The position numbers and the translations under genes are program-made. From UBA3210 sp002363635 (GTDB lineage: Bacteria; Bacillota_I; Bacilli_A; RFN20; CAG-449): a stretch of DNA of 64,000 nt. The stretch spans positions 124,001-188,000 of the forward strand of contig CAMPBT010000001.1 in NCBI GenBank assembly GCA_946641515.1. Reading direction: 5' to 3'. The notes beneath the pieces are model-generated. The model did not search any database. It was not told the origin of the DNA and saw only the letters and a list, made by a program, of their open reading frames with translations. Of this stretch, positions 1-8,807 are shown in pieces (position 1 is the first letter of the stretch; each line of letters opens with the position of its first letter).

Positions 1-123
1 CCAATGCAAAGATATGGTCGTGAAGGTGAATTAAATTCAGTCGCAGTATTCTTAGGTGCTGAAGAATCTTCATACGTTACTGGTCAAGCAATCGCTGTTG
101 ATGGCGGTTATACTTGCGTATAA
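1..123 (+). CDS. SDR-family oxidoreductase, C-terminal end (partial)
   Basis: Only the last 40 codons lie in the window; the gene is open at the left edge and stops with TAA at 121-123. The peptide holds the C-terminal signature of classical short-chain dehydrogenases: an RYG segment, an S-V-A-V-F-L helix, then S-S-Y-V-T-G-Q and a V-D-G-G-Y ending. This region packs near the NAD(P) and substrate pocket. The ending resembles gluconate 5-dehydrogenase or FabG-like enzymes, but the catalytic Ser-Tyr-Lys part is outside the window, so the substrate cannot be named. Confidence 0.85.
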   Translation, partial: PMQRYGREGELNSVAVFLGAEESSYVTGQAIAVDGGYTCV

Positions 124-124
124 T

Positions 125-152
125 AAAAAACTCCAGATAAAAATCTGAAGTT
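125..152 (-). terminator. terminator of the ECF transporter gene
   Basis: The arms AACTCCAGAT (129-138) and ATCTGAAGTT (143-152) pair with one mismatch. Read on the minus strand, a T-run (complement of 125-130) follows the hairpin. It overlaps the last bases of the minus-strand gene and lies between convergent genes. Confidence 0.7.
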
Positions 153-975
153 AATTATGATCCTCTTCATTATTTGGAGAGGATTCTTTTTTATATGTAG
201 TTATGTCTAAAATGAGATCATTTAAATTATTTAATTTATTAAATCTTTTAGTACCTTCATATAAAGGTAAGTAGATACAAGTAACTATAATTGAAGTGAC
301 AATAGATGTTATTAATGCACCTGGTAAAGATGATAAGGCATAAATGAATGATTGTTCCCAAGTCATATTTGCCATTAAGACTTTAAATGGTATCTTAAGT
401 AAGAATTCTAAGACGACATTTAGTAAAGAGGCTAATGCAACTGAGGCTAAAACATATTTTTGAATCTTATTAATTTTAAAGATAAATATTTGAATTATTA
501 AGAAGAAGGCAAACATTACTCCAAGTAAACTAATTAATAAGATACTGATACTTAATTTTTTCTTGCCTAAATCAATGACTTCACCTTTTGTTAAATAAAG
601 AGTTAAGAAAGTGATAAAGAGAATTAAGAAAATGCCAGATATTATAAAGAAGAGATAATTAATATTCTTTTCTTTCTTAAGAAAATAACGGAATAAGAAA
701 CCTGCAAATAGACCTAAAATGAATTTGACAATTAATGTACGAATACATGTGTCTACTCCGTATCCTGAGAGTAAATCATTTAGTCCCATACCAAGAGAAC
801 CAGATAAGCCTCCTATTAATCCTCCACATAATAGACCTGCTAAAATGCAAACGAAGTTTCCTAAGTGAACTTTAGATGTTCCAATAGGTATTGCTATATA
901 GGTTCCTACAAAGGAAAGAGCACTGAAAAGTGCGATTAATACCATGTTATATAAGATCTTTTTTGATTTAGACAT
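151..975 (-). CDS. ECF transporter S component (vitamin-type substrate-binding membrane protein)
   Basis: A 274-aa integral membrane protein with about six hydrophobic segments. The N-terminal part, with I-P-I-G-T-S-K-V-H-L-G-N-F followed by a Gly-rich G-G-L-I-G-G-L-S-G-S-L-G-M-G-L-N-D-L-L stretch, is typical of substrate-specific S components of energy-coupling-factor importers of the ThiW/HmpT/folate type. Such proteins bind a vitamin or precursor and share EcfAA'T subunits encoded elsewhere. AAGGAG stands 6 bp before the ATG. A middle segment (about residues 105-170) contains extra hydrophobic helices. No riboswitch is visible upstream, so the ligand is unknown. Confidence 0.75.
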   Translation of the reverse strand: MSKSKKILYNMVLIALFSALSFVGTYIAIPIGTSKVHLGNFVCILAGLLCGGLIGGLSGSLGMGLNDLLSGYGVDTCIRTLIVKFILGLFAGFLFRYFLKKEKNINYLFFIISGIFLILFITFLTLYLTKGEVIDLGKKKLSISILLISLLGVMFAFFLIIQIFIFKINKIQKYVLASVALASLLNVVLEFLLKIPFKVLMANMTWEQSFIYALSSLPGALITSIVTSIIVTCIYLPLYEGTKRFNKLNNLNDLILDITTYKKESSPNNEEDHN

Positions 976-999
976 AATAGCTCCTTATTACTGAGGATT

Positions 1000-1028
1000 A
1001 TTATAGTAATAATGAATATAAAAGTGAA
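1000..1028 (-). promoter_or_regulatory. promoter of the ECF transporter gene
   Basis: On the minus strand TTCACT (1028-1023) and TATAAT (1005-1000) are separated by exactly 17 bp and lie just upstream of the gene. Confidence 0.6.
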
Positions 1029-1116
1029 TAAAAAAGATTAAATAAGTATTCTAATTTTGTTAAATATTATTCGCTATTTGATAGTGACAAAATTTCAATT
1101 TTATAAAATTTATTTT

Positions 1117-1151
1117 GAACGTTTTTTTACGTTCATTTCAAGTGCTATAAT
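1117..1151 (+). promoter_or_regulatory. extended -10 promoter with an overlapping palindrome before the helicase gene
   Basis: TGCTATAAT (TATAAT at 1146-1151) is an extended -10. The -35 position is a T-run with no good hexamer. The perfect inverted repeat GAACGT-N6-ACGTTC occupies 1117-1134, across the -35 zone, so a repressor or activator bound there would control the promoter. The spacing (GAAC-N10-GTTC) does not match the Bacillus LexA box (GAAC-N4-GTTC). Confidence 0.6.
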
Positions 1152-1177
1152 GGTACTAAAATACGGGGGTTAATAAT

Positions 1178-4100
1178 ATGGAAATGATTGAAGAAAAATT
1201 AGAACATGCAAGAAAAGAACTTCTTGATATGTCATTTAAAAACCCATTATTAAATTATAAATTAAGATCGACAACTGGACTTGAATTTCCTTCTATCAAT
1301 GTTTCAGATGTTTTTAATTATTTAGTTAATGAAGGTAAGAATGTTTACTTTACTATAGTTCCAAATAATAGTCCTAGTAAATTATTTGTTTCAATGGATG
1401 AAAAGACTATTCGTACTAGACTTGTTAGAACTTTCCGTTCTAGTAAGATGTTCGTTGAAGAAAAGGGTGCGAATATTTTATTTTTAGCACTTGGATTTTT
1501 AAGATGGAAAGAAATTGATGAAGAAGATGCTCCTTCTTATCGCTCTCCTTTAATTTTAGTTCCAGTTGAACTTAAAAAACATGAAGGACAAGATAAATAT
1601 TATTTAGTTTACAGCGGTGAAGAAATTCGTTTAAATGTCTCTTTAATTACTAAATTACAGACAGAATACGGTATCAATATTGATTATGAATATGAAGATG
1701 AAATTAAAGGTATTGATGAATATCTTCGTTTTGTAGATTCAGTTATTTCTACTTCTTCTAAACAAACTTGGCAAGTTGAATCTTCATGTGGAGCATTTGA
1801 CTTCTTTAGTTATGCAAAATTCTTAATGTATAAAGACTTAGATTTATCAGTTTGGAGACATGAAGATGGTAAATTTAATAACCCTGTCTTAACTAAATTA
1901 TTTATCTCTAATTTTGATGATAAATTAAGTAAGAATATTGATGTAGAAAAAGAACTAACTCCTAGTGCTTTACATACAGTAGTAGACGCTGACTCATCTC
2001 AAGAAGCAGTTATTTACGATATTAATAAAGGTAAGAATATGGTTATCCAAGGCCCTCCAGGAACTGGTAAATCTCAAACTATTACTAATATCATTGCTTC
2101 AAGTATCGCTCAAAGAAAATCTATCTTATTCGTCGCAGAAAAGAAAGCGGCATTAGATGTTGTAAAAACTCGTTTAGAAAAGGTGGGCTTAGGTGATTTA
2201 GTATTAGAATTACATTCTCAAAAAGCATCTAAAAAAGATGTTTTAAAATCATTAGAAAGTACCTTAAACTTAGGTGAACCTAAAGTTAATGATGATGCGA
2301 TTTTAAAGAATAGATATGACACAGTTAAAAATGAATTAGATGATTATAAAGATATCGTTAATAGCGATCTTTCTCTTTCTCAAATCCCATTAATTCAAGT
2401 TTATGGAGAAGCTTTAAAAGTTAAAGAGAAGATTGATAAAGAAAATATTCGTTTTAGTCGTATTCCTTTTGATGAAGACATTGCTTCTTGGCCACTTCCT
2501 CAATTTGAAAAAAGACTTGAACTTGTTAGAGAATATATGTCTTTACTAGACAATATTGGAAAAATTGAAAAACATCCTTTATATGGGGTTACTTTAAAAG
2601 AATGTTTACCATATGAACAAGTTGCAATTAAAGAAAAAGTTAATGATTTAGATGATGCTTTATCTTCTTTTATTTCAGTAGTTAATGAAATTGGAGGAGT
2701 CTTTGGTAATAAGACTACAAATACAATTTTTGAATCTGGTAGATTAATTAACTCTATCGATACAATCATTAAATATCAGGCAATTAATGAAATTAAATGC
2801 CAAGATTCTTATTTATTAAATTATAAAGATAAGATTGATGATTTAATTGAAAGAGGTAAAAGAGTCCAAGCTTTTGAAAGCAAATTAGTAGGTTATAAAA
2901 ATTCTATTCTTAAAGAATATGATAAGTACGTTAAGTTATATGATGATTATAAAAAAGCTTCATTTAAGTCTAAGAGAATTTTAAAAGATGAATTATCAGA
3001 ATACGTAATTGACCAACACTTTATTAATATCAAGATTGATCAGTTATATCGTTTTGCGTCTGATTATAATGAACTTAAAGAGAATGAAGATAAACTTAAA
3101 TATTTCTTTAAAGCTTTATATATTGATCCATTCAAAACTGATTGGAAGAGAATTGAAAAGATTTTAATTCCTACTCGTGAATTCTTAACTTTAGTAAGCA
3201 ATTATCAAGTTATTTCTGAAACTAGGAATATTATTGAAGAACCTGAAGCAATTGAAAAATTATTAGAATTAAAAGAAGCATATTTTGAAAAGAAAAAATT
3301 ATTTGAAGATAAATTAAAAGATTTCTTTGAATCATGTAAGTTTGATTATTCTAAGAAATTCAATTATTACGAATGGTATACAGATACTTCTTTCAGTGAA
3401 TTAAAGAAGATTATTGCAACTTGGGTTAAGAATATTGACCAAGTTGTTGAAGTTGTTAGATATAACGCTTTAACTGAAAGCTTCTATAAATCAGGCTTAA
3501 AGGGTTTACTTGAATATTATTATTCATCTAATAAATATGAACATTTAGATGATATTCTCTTGTTTGAATATTATGATGCATTGATTAATTATGCATATGT
3601 TAAATATCCTCAATTATCTAAATTTAAAGAGTATAAGATTGAAAGAATTATTGATATCTTTAAAGAACTTGATAGTAAATTAATGGTAGAAAACATCCGC
3701 GATATCTTAAAGATTCATTATGACAATATGCCTCATATTAATGATGATACTAAAGATATGACGATCATTAGACGTGAACTTCAAAAGAAGAAGAATCAAA
3801 TGCCTATTAGAAAACTTTTCTCAAGAACTGGTGCATCAATTCAACGTATTAAACCAGTCTTTATGATGAGCCCTATTTCAGTCGCGTCTTTCTTACCTCC
3901 AAAAGAAGTTGTCTTTGATCTTGTTATCTTTGATGAAGCTTCTCAAGTTAGACCGGTTGAAGCATTTGGACCATTATTACGTGCAAAACAAATTGTCGTA
4001 GTAGGTGACTCTAAACAATTACCTCCTACAACTTTCTTTGATACAATGACATCTAAATTTGATGATGTTAATGATGAAGATTATGATATTTCAAATATGG

Positions 4101-5737
4101 AAAGTATCTTATCTTTACTTCTTGCAAAAAATATTCCAGAAAGAACATTATCTTGGCATTATCGTTCACGTAACCAAAGTTTAATTTCAGTTTCTAATAA
4201 CGAATTCTATAACCACACATTAAAGGTCTTCCCATCAGTTTATGATAAAGATCCTAGCCAAGGTTTAATTTTTAAATATTTACCTGAATCATCTTATGCA
4301 AGAGGTGGTTCTAGAACTAATAAGATTGAGGCTAGAGAAGTAATTAAAGCAGTTCTTGAACATGCAGAAAATTATCCAAATATGTCTCTTGGTGTAGTTT
4401 CTTTCTCTTTAGCCCAGCAAGAAGAATTATATAGAGAATTTGATAACCAAATTAAGAAAGTAACTAATCCTCAAGTTAAAGCTTTCTTTGATTCTACTAA
4501 AGATGAACCATTCTTTATTAAGAACCTAGAAAGTGTACAAGGGGATGAAAGAGATGTTATCTTTATTTCAGTTGGTTATGGTTATGATGAAAACCATAAT
4601 ATCACAATGGACTTTGGTCCTTTAAATAAGGAAGGTGGAGAACGTCGTCTTAACGTCTTGATTACACGTGCTAAATCTAAATGTGTCGTCTTCTCTAATA
4701 TTACTTCTCATGATATTAACTTATCTAAGACATCTGCTTTAGGTGTAATTGCTTTAAAGAGATTCTTAGAATATGCACAGAATAGAATTATCTTCTTATC
4801 TAAGAATAAAGAACAAATTGATGATTCATTCTCAGATTATCTCAACCAAAAATTATCTGAATATGGATATGAAATTGATAAATCTATCGGTGCAGAAGTT
4901 GGTATTGACCTTGCTGTTTATGATAAAGAACTGGAAAGATTTACCGTTGGTATTGAATGTGATGGAGGAGCATATAAGAATCTAGAATCTGCGACAGATA
5001 GAGAAAGAATTAGAAGAAACGTCTTAAAGAATTTAGGTTGGAAGATTTATCACGTTTGGTCTCCTGATTATTATCGTAACCCTAAGAATGAATTTGAAAA
5101 ATTATTAGACTTCATTCAAGAAGCAAAGAAAGAAACTTCAGAAGAAATAGTTCATAATAAAGAAATTACTATTACTAGAGGTAAAGAACAAAAGACCAAA
5201 GAAGTTGAAATTTGTGTTCCTTACAAGTCTTACAGTGGACCAAAGAGAAGAGCACTTGTCTTATCGAATAAAGAAGACTTAACTAAGTTAATTGAAAAGA
5301 TTGTTAAGGCTGAAGCTCCACTTGCATATCCATTACTTAAGAAGAGATTATTACTCATCACTTCATCTACTAAATTAACTGATGAACAGAATAATTTAAT
5401 CTTAACTATCTTAAAAGAAGATGAGAACTTATCTTATAGAAATGACTTCATTTACGATGTTAATAATCCAAAAGTAGAAGTAAGAAACCGTGAATTACTA
5501 GATAGATATTATAAGAAAGCAGAATTTATTGCGCCTGAAGAATATATTGCTTTTATCTATAATGTCCTTAATTCGGGTGAAGCATCGACAAAAGACGATG
5601 TCTTAAAACTTATTCCTCAAGTCTTAGGTGTTCCTAAAAATAAATATTCAACAGAAAAGATTGAATCATTAATTAATAACTTAATTAGTGAAAACAAGCT
5701 TTATGTTGAAGATGAAGGATTATTTATTAATGATTAA
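1178..5737 (+). CDS. DUF4011 / superfamily 1 helicase / Vsr-like nuclease protein, candidate phage-defence protein
   Basis: A 1519-aa single-gene unit. The N-terminal DUF4011-type region (about 1-250) begins with E-L-L-D-M-S-F-K-N-P-L-L. The UPF1-like helicase core has Walker A GPPGTGKS near residue 291, a long helical insertion (about 400-870), then D-E-A-S near 919 followed by V-G-D-S-K-Q-L-P-P-T, and R-A-K-S near the helicase end. Next comes a Vsr-like REase_MTES_1575 nuclease (about 1240-1305: G-I-D-L-A-V-Y, G-I-E-C-D-G-G, W-K-I-Y-H-V-W-S) and a DUF3320-like tail. This architecture matches the DUF4011-helicase-Vsr (hhe) class of predicted antiviral proteins. The defence role is inferred from family knowledge. 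A GGGGG ribosome site precedes the ATG. Confidence 0.8.
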   Translation: MEMIEEKLEHARKELLDMSFKNPLLNYKLRSTTGLEFPSINVSDVFNYLVNEGKNVYFTIVPNNSPSKLFVSMDEKTIRTRLVRTFRSSKMFVEEKGANILFLALGFLRWKEIDEEDAPSYRSPLILVPVELKKHEGQDKYYLVYSGEEIRLNVSLITKLQTEYGINIDYEYEDEIKGIDEYLRFVDSVISTSSKQTWQVESSCGAFDFFSYAKFLMYKDLDLSVWRHEDGKFNNPVLTKLFISNFDDKLSKNIDVEKELTPSALHTVVDADSSQEAVIYDINKGKNMVIQGPPGTGKSQTITNIIASSIAQRKSILFVAEKKAALDVVKTRLEKVGLGDLVLELHSQKASKKDVLKSLESTLNLGEPKVNDDAILKNRYDTVKNELDDYKDIVNSDLSLSQIPLIQVYGEALKVKEKIDKENIRFSRIPFDEDIASWPLPQFEKRLELVREYMSLLDNIGKIEKHPLYGVTLKECLPYEQVAIKEKVNDLDDALSSFISVVNEIGGVFGNKTTNTIFESGRLINSIDTIIKYQAINEIKCQDSYLLNYKDKIDDLIERGKRVQAFESKLVGYKNSILKEYDKYVKLYDDYKKASFKSKRILKDELSEYVIDQHFINIKIDQLYRFASDYNELKENEDKLKYFFKALYIDPFKTDWKRIEKILIPTREFLTLVSNYQVISETRNIIEEPEAIEKLLELKEAYFEKKKLFEDKLKDFFESCKFDYSKKFNYYEWYTDTSFSELKKIIATWVKNIDQVVEVVRYNALTESFYKSGLKGLLEYYYSSNKYEHLDDILLFEYYDALINYAYVKYPQLSKFKEYKIERIIDIFKELDSKLMVENIRDILKIHYDNMPHINDDTKDMTIIRRELQKKKNQMPIRKLFSRTGASIQRIKPVFMMSPISVASFLPPKEVVFDLVIFDEASQVRPVEAFGPLLRAKQIVVVGDSKQLPPTTFFDTMTSKFDDVNDEDYDISNMESILSLLLAKNIPERTLSWHYRSRNQSLISVSNNEFYNHTLKVFPSVYDKDPSQGLIFKYLPESSYARGGSRTNKIEAREVIKAVLEHAENYPNMSLGVVSFSLAQQEELYREFDNQIKKVTNPQVKAFFDSTKDEPFFIKNLESVQGDERDVIFISVGYGYDENHNITMDFGPLNKEGGERRLNVLITRAKSKCVVFSNITSHDINLSKTSALGVIALKRFLEYAQNRIIFLSKNKEQIDDSFSDYLNQKLSEYGYEIDKSIGAEVGIDLAVYDKELERFTVGIECDGGAYKNLESATDRERIRRNVLKNLGWKIYHVWSPDYYRNPKNEFEKLLDFIQEAKKETSEEIVHNKEITITRGKEQKTKEVEICVPYKSYSGPKRRALVLSNKEDLTKLIEKIVKAEAPLAYPLLKKRLLLITSSTKLTDEQNNLILTILKEDENLSYRNDFIYDVNNPKVEVRNRELLDRYYKKAEFIAPEEYIAFIYNVLNSGEASTKDDVLKLIPQVLGVPKNKYSTEKIESLINNLISENKLYVEDEGLFIND

Positions 5738-5776
5738 AAAAAGGCTTGGTACCTCAAAATTGGTATCAAGCTTTTT
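5736..5776. terminator. bidirectional terminator between convergent genes
   Basis: GCTTGGTACC (5744-5753) pairs with GGTATCAAGC (5762-5771), with one G-T wobble. The stem is flanked by an A-run on the left and T5 on the right, so it can end both the helicase transcript and the methyltransferase transcript. Confidence 0.85.
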
Positions 5777-6681
5777 CATAATTTAATCAATTTAGAAACA
5801 AAGAAACCTTCAAAATATTCGTTAGGTTTAACACAGATTACTCCCTCAAGAGTAGTAGGTAATAATTCTAAAGGTAATGATGTTTTAATTTCAATTGGTT
5901 CAATTTTAACTTTTCCTGTTTTTAAGATTTGTTTTAAGATTTCTTCGTTTTCACTTGGAAGAATAGAACAAGTTGAATAAATCATAGTTCCACCTTTAGA
6001 TAAGATTTGAAGGCCTTTTTTAATTAAAGCAAGTTGAGCTTTAGTAGATTTTTCAATTAATTTATCGGTGAAATAGATAAAAGTTTTTTCATTAGTTAAA
6101 TCTAATGTTCCACTTCCTGAACAAGGTGCATCAAGTAAAATCTTATTAAAACGCATGAATTCATCGAGTTGTCTAGCGTCTTTAACCATGACATTAGTTC
6201 TAGTTGCGCCTAATTTCTCAACGTTATGTTTTAATTTTTCTGCACGTAGAGGATTAAGTTCACAGGCAGTAATACAAGCTTTGTTAGAAGTTAAGGCTGC
6301 CATTTGAGTAGTTTTACCTCCTGGTGCCGCGGCCATATCTAAGATATGTGAAGATTCATCAATATCTAAAAATAAAGGAGGGAGCATTGAAGATAAACTT
6401 TGTAAATAAATTTTACCTTCATTATAAATATCAAGTTTCCATAAATCGTTTTCTTTTACGTTATCAATAATGAAAGCATCATTATAGAAATCAACTTCTT
6501 GATAAATGATATTGTTATCATTAAAAGCCTTAATAACTTCTTCTTTAGTTGCTTTTAAAGTGTTAACTCTTAAAGTTACTTTTCTAGAAGAGACATATCC
6601 ATCAATAATCTTATTAGAGAGATTTTCTCCATAAGCTTCATTTAATCTATTTAGAAAAAATTCAGGTACAGTTTTATTCAT
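5776..6681 (-). CDS. RNA m5C methyltransferase, RsmF/RsmB (NOL1/NOP2/Sun) family
   Basis: A 301-aa SAM-dependent cytosine-5 methyltransferase of rRNA or tRNA. The SAM-binding segment D-M-A-A-A-P-G-G-K-T-T-Q, the motif IV D-A-P-C-S-G-S-G with the release cysteine, and the motif VI S-T-C-S with the nucleophilic cysteine are all present. The N-terminal RNA-binding part includes L-R-V-N-T-L-K. It lacks the C-terminal PUA-like extension of full RsmF. An earlier in-frame GTG at 6693 lies inside the ribosome binding site, so the ATG at 6681, placed 6 bp after GTGAGG, is the chosen start. Which RNA position it modifies cannot be read from the sequence. Confidence 0.88.
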   Translation of the reverse strand: MNKTVPEFFLNRLNEAYGENLSNKIIDGYVSSRKVTLRVNTLKATKEEVIKAFNDNNIIYQEVDFYNDAFIIDNVKENDLWKLDIYNEGKIYLQSLSSMLPPLFLDIDESSHILDMAAAPGGKTTQMAALTSNKACITACELNPLRAEKLKHNVEKLGATRTNVMVKDARQLDEFMRFNKILLDAPCSGSGTLDLTNEKTFIYFTDKLIEKSTKAQLALIKKGLQILSKGGTMIYSTCSILPSENEEILKQILKTGKVKIEPIEIKTSLPLELLPTTLEGVICVKPNEYFEGFFVSKLIKL

Positions 6682-6818
6682 AGATATCCTCACTTTCTAG
6701 AGTATTATAGCATAATATATCTTTATTTATATAATTAAAAAATAATGATAATTTATTTGATAAAACTATCATTTGAAAATTATAAACGCTTTCATAATTT
6801 ATCTTCTATAAATGTATC

Positions 6819-6824
6819 TATAAT
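6819..6824 (+). promoter_or_regulatory. -10 element of the 31-aa mini-gene
   Basis: A perfect TATAAT stands 24 bp before the mini-gene's start. No clear -35 hexamer is seen at 16-18 bp spacing. Confidence 0.5.
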
Positions 6825-6847
6825 ACATAGTCGGAAAGAAGGATAAT

Positions 6848-6943
6848 ATGAAAAACTTTAAAGCTAAATTAAGACATTTTATTTCAGTATTATGTGAAGA
6901 ACTTGGTAAAGCAGAAGCTTATCAAATGAGAAGTGGTAAATAA
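6848..6943 (+). CDS. small protein of 31 aa, function unknown
   Basis: A short ORF with its own signals: TATAAT at 6819-6824, AGAAGGA 5 bp before the ATG, a TAA stop, and a terminator hairpin immediately after. The peptide starts M-K-N-F-K-A-K-L-R-H-F, has a single Cys (residue 20) and ends Q-M-R-S-G-K. It is rich in basic residues with a possible amphipathic helix, and has no clear membrane segment. No family is recognised. The compact promoter-RBS-ORF-terminator arrangement makes it either a real small protein or a small RNA with coding capacity. Confidence 0.55.
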   Translation: MKNFKAKLRHFISVLCEELGKAEAYQMRSGK

Positions 6944-6977
6944 GATTAATTAGGTAAAACTAGTTAATCTTTTTTAT
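6944..6977 (+). terminator. terminator of the 31-aa mini-gene
   Basis: GATTAATTAG pairs with CTAGTTAATC (one G-T wobble) around a GTAAAA loop, followed by a T-run. It starts directly at the stop codon. Confidence 0.8.
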
Positions 6978-7027
6978 TTGGAAAATATCTTGAAAATGTC
7001 TATTAATGTTATAAAAAGCCGTTTTTA

Positions 7028-7056
7028 TTGCATTAAATTTATTTGTGAAATAAAAT
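7028..7056 (+). promoter_or_regulatory. promoter of the DMT transporter gene
   Basis: TTGCAT (7028-7033) and TAAAAT (7051-7056) are separated by 17 bp. An AAAGGAG ribosome site follows. Confidence 0.55.
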
Positions 7057-7083
7057 TGAGCTTGTAAAAAAAAGGAGCGAAAT

Positions 7084-8085
7084 ATGGATTTTAAAGCATG
7101 GTTTTTCGTGTTGTTTTCAACTTTATGTTGGGGTATAGCGGAAATCTTTTATAAAAAAGGTAGTTTAGAAAAAGAAAAATATTCTCATTTAAAAATTGCG
7201 ATTTTAGTAGGTATTTTTATGGGTATCTACGCGACAATTATTTTATTTACACAAGGTGTTGATTTAGCATCTTTCCCATTGAACTTTGTCTTATATTTAC
7301 CAGTATCACTTGCTTACATTGTTTCAATGGTTTGTTCTTACTTTGGGGTAAGATATATTGAAGAAAGTATTTCTGATCCTATTGAAAACTCATCTGCTGC
7401 AGTAGTAGTTGTTTTATGTTCAGTTATTCTTCATGAAACTTATGAAATTCCTGTATATGTGGCAGCCTCTGTAATTGCTGTAGGCATTATTTTACTTGGT
7501 ATCTTTAGTCATAAAGAAACAAAAACTAGAGGTGAAAAGATTGGTAAAAAACTTGCTATATTTGCTATAGCAATGCCATTCTGCTATATGATTCTTGATG
7601 CAGTTGGCACATTCTTAGATATTTATTATGTTGATGTAGAAGATGTTGCAGATTCTATTTTAAGAGGAGTAACAGAGGCTAACTTAGAACATACTGCAAA
7701 CTGCGCATATGAATATACATTCTTATTAGTTGCCATTGGCTTATATATCTTTATTAGATGTAAAGGTGAAAAGTTATTTGATTTAGGTGAGGCTAAAGAA
7801 GTTAATCAAGATGGTACAGTAAGTGAAAAGAAATGGTATTTAAAAGTTTTAGATCAAAAATGGAAGATACTTGCTGCAATTTTTGAAACTGGAGGACAAG
7901 CTACTTACATATTTGCTTTATCTAATGGTGCAGGTATTGCCGCGTTAATTCTCAATGCTGGTACAGTTGTTGTTTCACTTATCTTATCAAGAATTTTCTT
8001 AAAAGAAAAATTATCATGGAAACAGTATCTAGCAATTTTAGTTATTATGATTGGTATTTTAACAATCGGTTACTTAGATGCATAG
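7084..8085 (+). CDS. DMT-superfamily (EamA-like) permease
   Basis: A 333-aa polytopic membrane protein. It begins with a hydrophobic helix containing C-W-G-I-A-E-I-F-Y-K-K-G and shows about ten transmembrane segments in two EamA-like halves, each ending in V-I-A-V-G-I-I-L-L-G or V-I-M-I-G-I-L-T-I-G. Drug/metabolite transporters of this type export or import small metabolites by ion coupling. A polar loop of about 60 residues (about 180-255) in the middle, containing V-D-V-E-D-V-A-D, is longer than usual. AAAGGAG lies 6 bp before the ATG. It is a monocistronic unit between terminators, and its substrate is unknown. Confidence 0.75.
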   Translation: MDFKAWFFVLFSTLCWGIAEIFYKKGSLEKEKYSHLKIAILVGIFMGIYATIILFTQGVDLASFPLNFVLYLPVSLAYIVSMVCSYFGVRYIEESISDPIENSSAAVVVVLCSVILHETYEIPVYVAASVIAVGIILLGIFSHKETKTRGEKIGKKLAIFAIAMPFCYMILDAVGTFLDIYYVDVEDVADSILRGVTEANLEHTANCAYEYTFLLVAIGLYIFIRCKGEKLFDLGEAKEVNQDGTVSEKKWYLKVLDQKWKILAAIFETGGQATYIFALSNGAGIAALILNAGTVVVSLILSRIFLKEKLSWKQYLAILVIMIGILTIGYLDA

Positions 8086-8113
8086 TAACAAAATTATAAA
8101 TTAATAAAGATTT

Positions 8114-8146
8114 GGGGTGATAATATTATGTATTATCTCCCTTTTT
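8114..8146 (+). terminator. terminator of the DMT transporter gene
   Basis: GGGGTGATAATA (8114-8125) pairs with TATTATCTCCC (8131-8141), followed by T5. Confidence 0.8.
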
Positions 8147-8147
8147 A

Positions 8148-8176
8148 TTGACTAACTAGGATATTTTAATTAAAAT
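8148..8176 (+). promoter_or_regulatory. promoter of the EF-P gene
   Basis: TTGACT (8148-8153) and TAAAAT (8171-8176) are spaced by 17 bp. The transcript would begin about 35 nt before the EF-P start codon. Confidence 0.7.
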
Positions 8177-8218
8177 TAAAACGATTTATATATCAAAATT
8201 ATAGGAGAAATTAAATTT

Positions 8219-8776
8219 ATGGCAATTGAAGCAGGCGATTTTAGAACAGGTTTAACATTATTAATCGATGGCGATCCATGGGTTGTTATTGATTTCATGC
8301 ACGTAAAACCAGGTAAAGGTGCAGCTATCTTAAAAACAAAGATGAAAAACTTAAGAACTGGTTCTACACAAGAAAGAAACTTTAACGCATCTACAAAATT
8401 TGATGCTGCTCAAATTCAAACTAAGAAAGTTCAATACTCATACAAAGATGGTACAACATACTACTTAATGGATATTGATACATATGAACAGTATGAACTT
8501 GATGAAGAAAAGATTGGTTTCAACAAATATTTCATGATTGAAGGTAGCGAACTCAAAGTTGTCTTCTATGAAGGCGAAGTACTTGATGTTCAACTTCCAG
8601 AAAAGATTGAACTCGAAGTTACTGAAACTACTCCAGCAATTAAAGGTGCTCCATCAACACAAACTAAAGATGCAGTCACAAATACTGGTTTAAGATTAAG
8701 AGTTCCTCAGTTCATTGAACAGGGTGAAAAGATTTTAGTCTTCACAGCAGACGGAAAGTACGATTCAAGAGCTTAA
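8219..8776 (+). CDS. efp: translation elongation factor P
   Basis: At 185 aa it is the usual length for EF-P, with three beta-barrel domains. EF-P enters the ribosomal E site and rescues ribosomes stalled at consecutive prolines. The tip loop of domain I reads K-P-G-K-G-A-A with Lys33, the residue that carries a modification in many bacteria. The C-terminal barrel contains the family pattern T-G-L-R-L-R-V-P-Q-F-I and ends G-K-Y-D-S-R. ATAGGAGAAA lies about 8 bp before the ATG. It has its own promoter and a terminator that overlaps the stop codon. Confidence 0.97.
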   Translation: MAIEAGDFRTGLTLLIDGDPWVVIDFMHVKPGKGAAILKTKMKNLRTGSTQERNFNASTKFDAAQIQTKKVQYSYKDGTTYYLMDIDTYEQYELDEEKIGFNKYFMIEGSELKVVFYEGEVLDVQLPEKIELEVTETTPAIKGAPSTQTKDAVTNTGLRLRVPQFIEQGEKILVFTADGKYDSRA

Positions 8777-8792
8777 TATAAGCTCTTTTTTC
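8768..8792 (+). terminator. terminator overlapping the EF-P stop codon
   Basis: AAGAGCTTA and TAAGCTCTT form a compact hairpin ending in T6. The stop codon lies inside it. The next gene starts only 32 bp after the EF-P stop, so some read-through may feed it. Confidence 0.8.
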
Positions 8793-8807
8793 TTATAAGG
8801 TAAGAAT

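Noticed and set aside
1117..1134. GAAC...GTTC palindrome as a LexA (SOS) box
   Set aside because: The Bacillus LexA box has four bases between GAAC and GTTC; here there are ten. It is kept only as an unidentified operator candidate.
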